A stretch of DNA of 64,000 bases, from positions 483,329-547,328 of the forward strand of contig JAOSJO010000025.1 of the NCBI GenBank assembly GCA_027494055.1, read 5' to 3'. How positions within the stretch are numbered: the first letter of the stretch is position 1; the number at the start of each line of letters is the position of its first letter. The stretch is from Anaerolineae bacterium. Lineage in GTDB: Bacteria > Chloroflexota > Anaerolineae > Aggregatilineales > JAFGMM01. Below, piece after piece: positions 52,845 through 61,955 of this stretch. A program made the position numbers and the translations under genes. Below the pieces are notes generated by a model. The model saw nothing but the letters and a program-made list of their open reading frames with translations, was not told the DNA's origin and searched no databases.

Positions 52845-54639
52845 CGGTCCCCGAACTGATCGCGCTGGCGGTGGCGTTCACCTACACCTACCCCTGGGCG
52901 ATGCTGGTGCTCCCCCCGCCGCGCGCGCCGGTCGAGCTGGCGCTGACCACGATGGCGCTCTCCATCGGCGGGCTGACCCTGGGGATGCTGGCGCTCGCGC
53001 TGGTCGCGCCCGACATGTTCAGCCTCACGGCAATCGGCGGGCTGATGGTGCTGACCTTTGGCGTGGGCGCGTGGGTGTGGCTGGAGGCGCGCGTCATCCG
53101 CCCTGGCCGCCCGACGGTGCGCCGCGTGGCGGCGCAGGCGCGCCGCGCCCTTGTGGCGTCGCCGCTCATGGCGGGCGCGGTCCTCATCCCGGTCGCGATC
53201 GGCGCGCTGATCCTGTTCAACGCCGGCTACTGGCCCTTCGGCGACTGGGACGCGCTCACCATCTACGCACCGCAGGGGAAGCACCTCTACGAGCAGGGGA
53301 CGCTGCCCGCTGGCGAGGGGCTGTACGAGGCCTACCCGATGCTGGTGCCGTTCAGCTATGCGTTTGCGCACTTCGTCGCCGACAGCGTCAACGAATACCT
53401 GGCGCGGCTCGCGCCGGCGGCGCTCGCGGTGGGCGCGATGGCCGCGGCCTATGCGTTGGGCCGGGCGATGCACACCGCGCGCGCCGGCGTCGTCGCGGCG
53501 CTGCTGCTCGCGCTCACCCCGACGTACACGCGGTGGGCGTCGTCGGGCTACGTTGACCTGCCGGCGGCTTTCTTCTTCACGCTGAGCGCGCTCTTCTGCT
53601 GGCGGCTCTACCAGACCGGCAGGGCGCGCCACGCGGCGCTGGCCGGCGTCATGGCAGGGCTGGCGGCGTGGACCAAGAACGGCGCGCTGGCGCTCGCGGT
53701 GTCGCTCCCGCTCTGGTTCCTCTACACCCACCTGCGCGCCCGCCTCTGGCCGGCCCTGAAGGGCGGCCGGCCCGTCGCCCCGCGACACGGCGCGCTCGCC
53801 CTGGGCGCGCTGGCGCTCGTGGCGGGTCCCTGGTACGCGCGCAACCTGCTGCTCTTCGGCGTGATCGTCCCACCCACGGGCTGGACGGCGCAGGCCGCGC
53901 CGACGTTGGGCAACCTCGTCCCGTTCCTGGCCCATCCGGGCGATTACTTCGTGCCGGGGCTGGTCTACACGGCGGGGATCGGGGCCGCGCTGTGGTGGGC
54001 GGCGCGGAAGCGCGCCAGCGCCGCGTTGGCGCTGATATTCACCGCGCCGCTGTTTGCGGTCTGGTGGGCGCTGTTCTCCTACGAGACGCGCTTCCTGCTC
54101 ATGGTGCTGCCGCTCGCCGCGGTGATGGGCGGGCGCGCGGTGGACGCGGCGCTCAATGCCGTGGCGTCCTCAAAAACGCCCTGGGCGTTGCGGATCAGGC
54201 GCGCCCTCGGCAGGACCTGGGCGCGTTGGGCGGCGCTCGCGCTGCTGCTGGCGCTCGCGCTGCCGGCGGCGTTCAAGGCCGTGGAACACAAGGACGACAT
54301 CCTGCGGAACCCGTTGATGGACGACGCCGCCAAGCACCGGGTCCGCACCGGCCCGGCGTTCGCCGTCGGCGGCTACCTGGATACGCTGCCGCGCGGGGCG
54401 CGGGTGCTCTCGTCGGTGCGCTTCGCCGGCTACTATACGAGCAGCTTCAACGACGTGCTCGAAGTCGATGATGTGGCCGCGTTCGCTGCAGCGGAGCCGG
54501 CGCACGCCGACCGCTATGACTACTGGGTGTTCGCGCCGGGGACGCGCCCGACACGCCGCCGGGCGACCTCCTGATCGTCGTTGAGGGCGCGGAAATCTAC
54601 GCGCGGGGCGCGGAGCCGGCAAGCGCCGGCGGGGAGTGA
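52841..54639 (+). CDS. GT39-like polytopic membrane glycosyltransferase, frameshifted
   Basis: About 599 residues with some twelve membrane helices. The first outer loop has 'YWPFGDWDALTIYAPQGKHL' with the paired acidic residues (D-W-D) usual in PMT/ArnT-type transferases, and the helix run 'AAAYALGRAMHTARAGVVAA' follows. Such enzymes move a sugar from a lipid-phosphate carrier to an acceptor outside. The start is GTG, overlapping the previous stop. The frame changes in GGGG near 54,540; the repaired end reads 'DTPPGDLLIVVEGAEIYARG' and stops at 54,639. Confidence 0.82.
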
Positions 54640-54710
54640 CGCGCGCCAGCCTCGAGGGTATGTTCGCGATTGGGAGAAAGCGTGCGGAAGTACGGACGTT
54701 GTACGATTAG

Positions 54711-54780
54711 CCCACCGACTGAAGTCGGCGGCTGATCGTCGCCGAGACCCATGATCGCGACAGAATTAGCCCGCGACTTG
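54711..54780. repeat. paired-hairpin repeat, copy B (right arm broken)
   Basis: CCGAC-TGAA-GTCGG followed by GGCTGATCG, then 'GAATTAGCCCGCGACTT' align with copy A at 47,273-47,350 in order and spacing. The second half of the right hairpin is lost at about 54,780. Confidence 0.6.
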
Positions 54781-54867
54781 TGCATTTTGACAAATTGCCT
54801 CGGCAATTCTCTCGCAGAGACACGGCATGGCTATGCGCCTATTACAGACCTTGCGATGAAGGATCGT

Positions 54868-54890
54868 GGGGCGACCCGACGGGTCGCCCC
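54868..54890. repeat. REP-like palindrome 1
   Basis: GGGGCGACCC (54,868-54,877) pairs with GGGTCGCCCC (54,881-54,890), followed by TAC. Confidence 0.65.
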
Positions 54891-54913
54891 TACCGCCATG
54901 ATATATGGGGTTG

Positions 54914-54941
54914 GTAGGGACACAGCACGCAGTGTCCTTAC
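54914..54941. repeat. REP-like palindrome 2
   Basis: GTAGGGACAC (54,914-54,923) pairs with GTGTCCTTAC (54,932-54,941) with one mismatch. Confidence 0.6.
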
Positions 54942-54962
54942 AAGAAGATCAAGCGAGCCGCA

Positions 54963-54986
54963 GGGGGCACGGCATGCCGTGCCCCC
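54963..54986. repeat. REP-like palindrome 3
   Basis: A perfect 24-bp palindrome with half GGGGGCACGGCA; it shares its core with the palindrome at 21,571-21,594. Confidence 0.7.
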
Positions 54987-55054
54987 ACCGGAACCCGGAC
55001 GGGACCTCATCCTTCACGGCGCCCACAAGATGTGATGGCTCGCCTCCGGCGCGC

Positions 55055-55801
55055 TCAGGCGGCGCGCCACCACACCCCCGTACACTCCGGCACGCGCGTC
55101 AACCCCTCCCGCGCCACCCGGCGCGCCAGCTCAGCGCCGAAGAAGAATCCCGTCAGCGCCTCGGCCTCCGCCACCGACGCGAAGCGATAATCCGTCCGTA
55201 TCCACAGCGACCTGAAGCCATGCTCCCGCTCCAGCCATGCGTAGTACGCGGCGAGCGCGTCGGTGGGCGGCTGCGGAGTCTCGCGCCCGGTGCCCAGCGT
55301 CTCGAGGATGACGGCGGTCCCGCCCGGCCTGAGCACGCGCAGCATCTCCGCGAGGGCGCGCCCGATCTCGCTGCGCCAACTGCCGCGCGTCCACCCGGTC
55401 GCGTGGCCGAAGCTCCACCCGGCGACGGCGAGATCGGCCACACCGCCGGCGACCGGCAGACGCCGGTTGTCCGCGGCGGCGACGCGCCAGTTGCGCAGCC
55501 CATCCGCGCGCAGCCGGGCGCGGGCGACGCCGAGCATGTGCGGCGCGATGTCGCAGGCGAGGATGCGCGCGACGCGCGGCGCGAGCAGGCGCGTCAGCCG
55601 GCCCGTGCCCGCGCCCATCTCGACGACGGACAGGCCGTCGAGCGGGCGGATGCCATGCAGCGCGCGCAGGAGGTTGCCCTGGTGGTCCTCGCGCGACACC
55701 AGGCGGTCGTACTCGGCGGCGTGGTGGTTGTAGATTGCCCGGTAATCGACCGCGCCGCCGGCCTGCGATTGATCGTCGGCCACGCCGGCCACGCCGGTCA
55801 C
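55055..55801 (-). CDS. SAM-dependent class I methyltransferase
   Basis: About 248 residues from GTG 55,801, which overlaps the pepF stop (GTGA). Its motifs are 'YRAIYNHHAAEYDRLVSRED', 'LSVVEMGAGTGRLTRLLAPR', 'ILACDIAPHMLGVARARL' and 'EMLRVLRPGGTAVILETLGT'. The methyl acceptor is unknown. Translational coupling to oligoendopeptidase F suggests co-expression. Confidence 0.88.
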   Translation of the reverse strand: MTGVAGVADDQSQAGGAVDYRAIYNHHAAEYDRLVSREDHQGNLLRALHGIRPLDGLSVVEMGAGTGRLTRLLAPRVARILACDIAPHMLGVARARLRADGLRNWRVAAADNRRLPVAGGVADLAVAGWSFGHATGWTRGSWRSEIGRALAEMLRVLRPGGTAVILETLGTGRETPQPPTDALAAYYAWLEREHGFRSLWIRTDYRFASVAEAEALTGFFFGAELARRVAREGLTRVPECTGVWWRAA

Positions 55802-57505
55802 GCCGTGTCCAGTTCCGCGATGGTGCGCTCCATGAGGGCCACAGCCTCGCCCAGCGTGCCCGCGTCGAAGGCGAACTTCGCGCCGGCGGTCGCGTACAGG
55901 TCGGGGAGCGACGCCGTCCCGCCCAGCGCCAGCGCGCGACGGTAGCGCGCCACCGCCCCCGCCTGGTCGCGGAGCGCCCCGCTCCACACCTGCACCGCGC
56001 CCAACTGCGCCAGCCCGTACTCCACGTAGTAGAGCGGCACCTGGTGGATGTGCAGCTTGCGGTGCCAGCCGGTCATCATCTCCTGCTCAAGCCCGCTCCA
56101 ATCGACGCCGGGCATGAAGCGGCCCCAGAGTTCGGCCCACTTCGCGTCGCAGTTGGCGGGGTCAGCGGCGGCGGCGTGGTTGGTGTACACCCAGTGCTGG
56201 AAGGCATCGACCACCGCCATGTACGGCCAGAACAGGATGGCATCCTCCAGGTGCTCGATGCGGGCGCGTGCGGCGTCCGCTTCGGAGTAGAAGCCGCCCT
56301 CGCTGGTGGGCAGGTACGGCGCGGAGAGCAGTTCCATCGCCATCGACGCCACCTCGGCGAACTCCAGGCCCGACTCCAACTGCTGGATATAGGGCAGCGG
56401 CGCGGATCTCGAACACGTGGAAGGCGTGCCCGCCCTCGTGCAGCAGCGTCTGCACGTCGTCGTGCAGGCCGACCGCGTTCATGAAGATGAAGGGCTTCCG
56501 CGCCAACTCGAACGTCTGGCAGTAGCCGCCGGGGGCCTTGCCCTTGCGGTTCTCCAGATCGAGCAGGCCCTCGTCGCGCATGATCTGGAAGTTGTCGCCC
56601 AGATGCGGATCGACGCGGCGGAACATGGCCGCCGTCTTGCTTTCCAGCTCATCGACCGTGGTAAACGGGCGCAGCGGCGGCCGGCCCAGCGGATCGACGC
56701 TGAGGTCCCAGGGCCGCAGCGCGGCCACGCCGAGGCGCGCGCGGCGGCGCTCGTAGATGCGCAGCGCGGCGGGCACGGCGACCGCCTCAATCGCCTCGTG
56801 GAAGGTCATGCAGTCGTCCGGCCCGTAGTCAAGCCGGAGCATCTCCCGCCAGCGGTAGGACCGGTAGTTGTCGAGATCGGCGTTGGCGGTCAGTTGGCCG
56901 CGCACGCCCATGAACTTCTGCCACAGGGCGTTGATCGCGTCGCGGTCTTCAAGTTGCCGCGCCATGCTCAGCCGCCACGCGCGCTCGCGGACCTCCCGGT
57001 CCGGGTTCTGGAAGACGGGCCGGAGTTGCGGCAGGGTGACTTCCTGCCCCTCCCACTCGACCGTCTGCGCGCCGGTGATCTTGTCGAACTCGTTGCTGAG
57101 CTTGCGCTCTTCGGTGAGCAGGGGCAGGTTCTCCTCACGGAACAGCGCCGCCTCGATCTGCATCCGCTGCAACGGGAGTTCGAACCCGGCGGGCGGCTGC
57201 AGGCCGCTGGCAAGCAGCTTCTCCTTGAGCTTCTGCTCTGCGGCAATCGCCCTGGGGTAGATCTCGTCGAGGAAGGCGCGATAGCGCGCCTCCGCCGCCT
57301 TGTCGGTCGTGTCCACCGTCGTCGCCACGTACAGCCGGGCGAAGGTCTCCGTGACCAGCGAGGCGAGCTGCGTCCAGTCCGCAAGCCAGCCGGCCAGGTT
57401 GCCGGCGGACAGAGGGCGGCCTTCCAGTTCCTTCGTGTATGGCTCGATCTGCGACCAGCCCCAGTCCATGAATGGCTGTGCGGTCTTGGGCAGTGAATCG
57501 ATCAT
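55798..57505 (-). CDS. pepF: M3 family oligoendopeptidase F, frameshifted
   Basis: About 569 residues. The zinc motif is 'LLHEGGHAFHVFE' (HExxH with first His 356), and the distal Glu lies in 'EFAEVASMAMELLSAPYL'. It cleaves short peptides in the cytosol. The frame changes near 56,400; one base restores 'IRALPLPYIQQLESGLEF'. The ATG at 57,505 follows AAGGAGCG. The downstream methyltransferase gene overlaps its stop. Confidence 0.92.
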
Positions 57506-57533
57506 TGAACGCTCCTTCCGTTGGTAAGTGAGA

Positions 57534-58932
57534 TTATGGCAGCGGCTCGACCCAGTAAGCGTCGTCCTGGCCCTCTGCCGTCCAGCCAACCGCTCCCTCG
57601 TAGTCCACCTGCCACCACGCCGTCCCGTCGGCGCAGTGCGGCCCGTCCAGCACGGCGAACACCCCGCCGCTCGGAATCTGGCCCACACGCAGGCTCCCGG
57701 TCGTGGGCTGGCCGCGCAGGTTGTTGGGCGCGCCGGGAGCACCCGCCCCTGCCCACCAATCGCCAGCCGCGAGGGCAGGAAGCCGGGGCACGCCGACGCG
57801 CCCGACTCGCCCTCGCGCCAGACGCGCCACGCGAGCGGTCCCCAGGCTGCGCTGCGTGCCAGGCGCGCGGGTTCGTCGTCGATGGCGATGCTCTTCCCCC
57901 GCTCCAGAGCGACAACGCACCGAAACTGGGGTGGTCGGTCAGCAAGATCGCCTCGCCGGCGGGCGAGATGGCAATTTGCCAGGGGTAAAACACGCCCAGC
58001 GGCTCGGCCCGCCCGTCGGCGTAGACGACGGACCACTCGTAGTCCTTTTCGGCGCTCAGCCTGAACGTCACCGAAACGCCGTCGGGGGACTGCGCGACGC
58101 TGTAGAGCGCCGGCGCACCGTCCATCGGCATCGCCGCGCCCGCCGGGTCGATGAGCGCCCAGCGCCCGGTGTTGTACAGCACGCCGACGTAATCCACGCC
58201 GGCGTCCTCGATCCACATGAACTCGATAGGGAACTCGTCCCCGGTTGCCTGCAGGTCGGTTTCCGACACGAGCGCGCCGTCGGCGTCGTAGACGAGAACC
58301 GCCTCCATCTGCGCGCTGGTGGCGGGTTCAACCGTGATGCTCCGCACCGCGATTCCGCCGCCGCCCCACGCAACCCAGAGCGGCGTCGGCACACCGTACT
58401 GCTCCGGGATATCCAGCGGCATGACCCGCACCTGTCCGCTCGCCAGGTCGTAGACGCCCAGGCGATGCTCGCCCTCCGGATAGGTGAGTTCGGTCCACGC
58501 GAGCATCGCGCCGTCGGGCGACCACGTGGGCGTGGAGCGCGAGACGCCCTTATCCGGCACGCCGGACACGAACAGCGAGGCGTCGGGCGGCTGGTCGATG
58601 ACGCGGAACGCCTCGCCGGTGGCGCGTTCCATCAGCCAGATGTTGCTCGGTGTGGCCCCGCCGCCGATTCCGCCCTCCCGCTCGATTGCCGCCACCGTGA
58701 TCTCCGCCGCCGAGTTGTAGGCAATCCGGCTCCCGTCGGGCGAGATCACCGGCTCGTGGTTGTAGCCCCAGGTGGTGAGCTGTCGCAGCGCGCCGTTGGG
58801 GGGCAACCACGACCACAAGTCGCCGTCGATGAGCAGGATGGCGGGGGCCTCCTCTTGTGCACCGGCGGAGGTTCCGACAGCGAGCGCAAGAACAACTGCC
58901 AGAAACGCGACGCTAATGGTCTGACGCTTCAC
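57534..58932 (-). CDS. secreted WD40-like beta-propeller protein with C-terminal SH3b domain, frameshifted
   Basis: About 466 residues from GTG 58,932 (AAGGAGAGG upstream). A signal peptide ('TISVAFLAVVLALAVGTSAG') leads to TolB/PD40-type blades: 'HEPVISPDGSRIAYNSAAEI', 'TPTWSPDGAMLAWTELTYPE', 'YSVAQSPDGVSVTFRLSAEK', 'WQIAISPAGEAILLTDHPSF'. The C-terminal 65 residues ('GSLRVGQIPSGGVFAVLDG', 'WWQVDYEGAVGWTAEG') form a bacterial SH3 domain. It is probably an extracellular binding protein. Slips occur in the G run at 57,897-57,901 and near 57,733. Confidence 0.82.
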
Positions 58933-59058
58933 GGGTTCGCCTCTCCTTGTGCCTTTTCGCCGATATAGGGTATGGTTTCCCGGCGCAGGCGGTTGCCGCC
59001 GGCGCGTGAGACTATACCGCGTAAATAGGCGCAGAAAAAACCGACAACTGGACGCAAA

Positions 59059-60982
59059 ATGACCCTGGCACTGGCGCTCGTCTTCATCGCCGTCACGCTG
59101 GCGCTCGGCGCAATGGTCGCCCGCGCGCTGCCGACCCGGTCGCCGCGCGTCGCGCTGGGCGGCGCGTTGGTGCTCGCGCTGCTCACCAACATGGCGGTGA
59201 TCTGGGCGGCGGCCTTCGGCTTCGACCCGCGCGCGGTGGACGTGTTGCTGCTGCTCGTCCTGGCGTTGGGCGTCGTCATCTGGCGGCGGCGCGGCAGGGG
59301 GGACCCGCGCCCTCTGTGGCCGGGCGCGCGCGTGGCCGCGTTCCTGGGGGTGGCCCTGCTGCTCTACCTCGTGCCGGCGCTGGTCGTGCCGGTGCCGCTC
59401 GACACCGACGCGCAGGGGTTCGGCTACCTGGCGCTGACGGTGCGCGAGGGCGGCACGCTCGACACGCTGGCCCCCTTCCACCCGGAGATCAGCTACCTCT
59501 ATGCGCCGGCGTTCTCGGTGCTGGCGGCCTACGTCAGCGCGCGCTCTGGCGCAGGGCTGCACGAAACCCAGATGGCGCTGGGCGCAGCGCTGGGGTTCCT
59601 CATCGTGTGGCTGGCCTATGACCTGGGGCGCGAGCTGGAGCCGGAGACTGGCCGGCACGCCGGGCCGGCGGCGCTGGTCCTGGCGGTGGGCGGGACCGGG
59701 CTGTTCACCGCGTACATGGACTCGCACTTCACGACGCTGCTCGCTTTCGTTTTCTCGTTCGCGTTCGTGACCTTCGTCGTGCGCTACCTGCGGGGCGGGG
59801 CGCGGCTGCAGGACGGCGTGGCCGGGGGCGGTCTGCCTGGCTGCGGTCCCGCTCGCGCACCCGGACACGACGGTCATCCTGATGATCGGCTACGTGCCGT
59901 TCCTGCTCACGGTCTGGCTGGCGCGGGAGCGGCCCGCGCTGCGGACCTGGCTGGGGCTGGCGGCGGCGATCCCGCTGGGCGCGCTGGTCATTATCGCGCC
60001 CTGGCTGCTCGGCCTTGCGCCGCTGCTCGGCTCCGAGATCGCCTCGCCCTTCGAGGTCGCGCCGTATCACCTCGGCACGATGCTCGTGATGAGCGGGTTC
60101 CTGGTCCCGGCGCTGGCCGTGGCTGGGGCGCCCCTGGCGGCGCGGCGGCGCGGCCCGGTGGATGTGTGGATGCTCACCTGGCTGGTCGCCGTGGTCGAGT
60201 TCGGCGCGCTCGGCCTGCTGGAGCGCGCGTTGCCGTTCATGGCGACGCTGCTCAAGTACGACTACCCGTTCTCCATCGCATGGCACGGCCCGGTGATCCC
60301 CTACCTCTACCTGGGGACGCTTTCCGTCCTGTGGATCGGCGGCCGGCTCGGATGGGCGCGTGTGGAACGGTGGGTGCGGCGCGGGACGCCGGCGGTGTTA
60401 GGCGGCGCGGCGGCGTTGCTCGTGCTGGCGGGCGTCTTCGCGGAACCGCTGGTGATCGCGAGCAAGGGGCGGCTGCGCTTCTTCGGCGCGTTCTCCTCGC
60501 ACGCCGATGTCGCCGCGATGCAGTGGCTCAGGGAGAACACGCCGCCCGATGCGCGCGTGATGAACTACGGGGCCAACCACGAGGCCGATTGGACGCCCGT
60601 GATCGCCGAGCGCGACACCGTCTTCTACCGCCCGCAGATGTTCTTCAAGGGGACCGAGGCGTCGCTGGCGGAGCAGGCGGCGCTGCGCGGGTTTTGGGCG
60701 GACCCCGCCGACCCCGCGTGGGCGGCGGTGCTGGCGGCGCACGGGGTGCGCTACGTGCTCGTGCCGCAGGTCATCGCCAACCCGGAGGCGCACACGCGCA
60801 TGTTCCGCTGGCGCGACCCTTTCGTGATTGCGGCCACCTCGACGCCGGCTGAGGCGGCGTACCTGGAGCTGGTGTTTGACGCGGAGGGGCGCGCAGGTGT
60901 ATGCGCTTCGGACCCCGCCTGCGCCGTAGGCCAGGGCCTGTTCACACGTTCTATTGCCGGATTCAGGTCAAACCCCCTATAA
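59059..60982 (+). CDS. GT39/PMT-like polytopic membrane protein, frameshifted
   Basis: About 641 residues with ten or more membrane helices. The first large outer loop has 'VPLDTDAQGFGYLALTVREG' with an acidic pair typical of lipid-linked glycosyltransferases, and the C-terminal soluble part has 'ADVAAMQWLRENTPPDARVM', common in these families. The frame changes in GGGGG near 59,824; one base restores 'LAAVPLAHPDTTVILMIGYV'. The sugar donor and acceptor are unknown. The stop overlaps the -10 box of sixA. Confidence 0.8.
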
Positions 60983-60983
60983 T
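60978..60983 (+). promoter_or_regulatory. -10 box for sixA
   Basis: A TATAAT, overlapping the stop codon of the upstream gene and 52 bases before the sixA GTG. Confidence 0.5.
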
Positions 60984-61034
60984 AGAAATACGCACGGCGT
61001 TGAAGTGCGGCGAAGAGACACGCCCGGAGACGAC

Positions 61035-61538
61035 GTGACCTTGAAAACCCTCCTGATCCTTCGACACGCGAAAGCCAAACGAAACGGCTGGGACGACTAC
61101 GAGCGCCCGCTTGCCAAGCGCGGCAAGCGTGACGCGCCGCGCATCGGCCAACTGGTCGAACAGATCGGCCTGACGCCAGACCTGGTTGTCTCCTCCGGCG
61201 CGAAGCGCGCCCTCCAGACCGCCCGCCGCGCCGCCAAAGCGGCGGGCTACACCGGCGAAGTCATGATTACCGAGGCGCTGTACTTCTCCGGCCCGGACAC
61301 CCACCTCGACGTGCTGCGCCGGCTCCCGGATGACGCCGACGTGGTCATGATCGTCGGGCACAACCCCACCTTCGAGGAGCTTGTGGAGACGCTCACTGGC
61401 GTGGACGTCTCGCTGCCCACCGCCACGCTGGCGGAGATCAGCCTTGAGATCGATAGCTGGATGGAAATCGACGAGATGACGGGCGTGCTCAAAGACGTGC
61501 ACTGCCCACCGTCGGAGGACCACACCGGCGACGCCTAG
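61035..61538 (+). CDS. sixA: phosphohistidine phosphatase SixA
   Basis: 167 residues from GTG 61,035. The histidine-phosphatase motif 'LLILRHAKAKRN' (catalytic H11), 'LVVSSGAKRALQTARRAAKA' and 'VVMIVGHNPTFEELVETLTG' with the second His match SixA, which dephosphorylates phosphohistidine in phosphotransfer proteins. Part of this gene is repeated in inverted, degraded form at about 61,955-62,160. Confidence 0.92.
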   Translation: MTLKTLLILRHAKAKRNGWDDYERPLAKRGKRDAPRIGQLVEQIGLTPDLVVSSGAKRALQTARRAAKAAGYTGEVMITEALYFSGPDTHLDVLRRLPDDADVVMIVGHNPTFEELVETLTGVDVSLPTATLAEISLEIDSWMEIDEMTGVLKDVHCPPSEDHTGDA

Positions 61539-61643
61539 CCGCCCCGAACGCGCTCCAGCTTCGCCCTGGGTCTCCTGCAAACACGATACAGTGAACGTCA
61601 ATCGCGGGGGTCGCTGCCGGCCTCGGCGGCGGCGCGCCGGGGG

Positions 61644-61955
61644 CTAGCCGCCGGAGATGGCCGGCGGGGGCTGGTCGAAGAAGAGGTTCCACCACACCCG
61701 CCAGGTGACGACCGCCTCCGGCTGCTCGGCGGCGGGCGAGGTCGGCGTGGGCGTCACGGCTGCGCCGGCGGGGATGGGGACGACCAGAACCTCGCCGGGA
61801 CGGACCATCTTGCCAGGGCCGCGCGCCCACTCGTCAACGGCGGCCTGGCTCTGCACCCACTCCCATTCCTGCTGCAACGCCGCCTGGGTTTCTTGCAGAG
61901 CCACCATCTCCCGTTCGCGCTTCTGGAGATCCGCCTGGATGCGCTGCCCGGCACT
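61644..61955 (-). CDS. FtsB/DivIC-type septum protein, 5' end cut off
   Basis: A coiled coil ('RIQADLQKREREMVALQETQ') leads to the family motif 'DEWARGPGKMVRPGEVLVVP', characteristic of FtsB/DivIC division proteins. A Pro/Thr-rich tail ends in 'WWNLFFDQPPPAISGG'. The family normally starts with a membrane helix; here the frame runs into a stop at about 61,957, where the inverted-copy sequence begins, so the N-terminus is missing because of the junction and not from decay. Confidence 0.75.
   Translation of the reverse strand, partial: SAGQRIQADLQKREREMVALQETQAALQQEWEWVQSQAAVDEWARGPGKMVRPGEVLVVPIPAGAAVTPTPTSPAAEQPEAVVTWRVWWNLFFDQPPPAISGG

Larger units (their letters stand above)
54640..55054. 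other. repeat-filled intergenic region, 415 bases
   Basis: It holds copy B of the paired-hairpin repeat and three REP-like palindromes in a row, annotated separately. No gene is seen. It separates the glycosyltransferase operon from a convergent methyltransferase/PepF pair. Confidence 0.6.
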
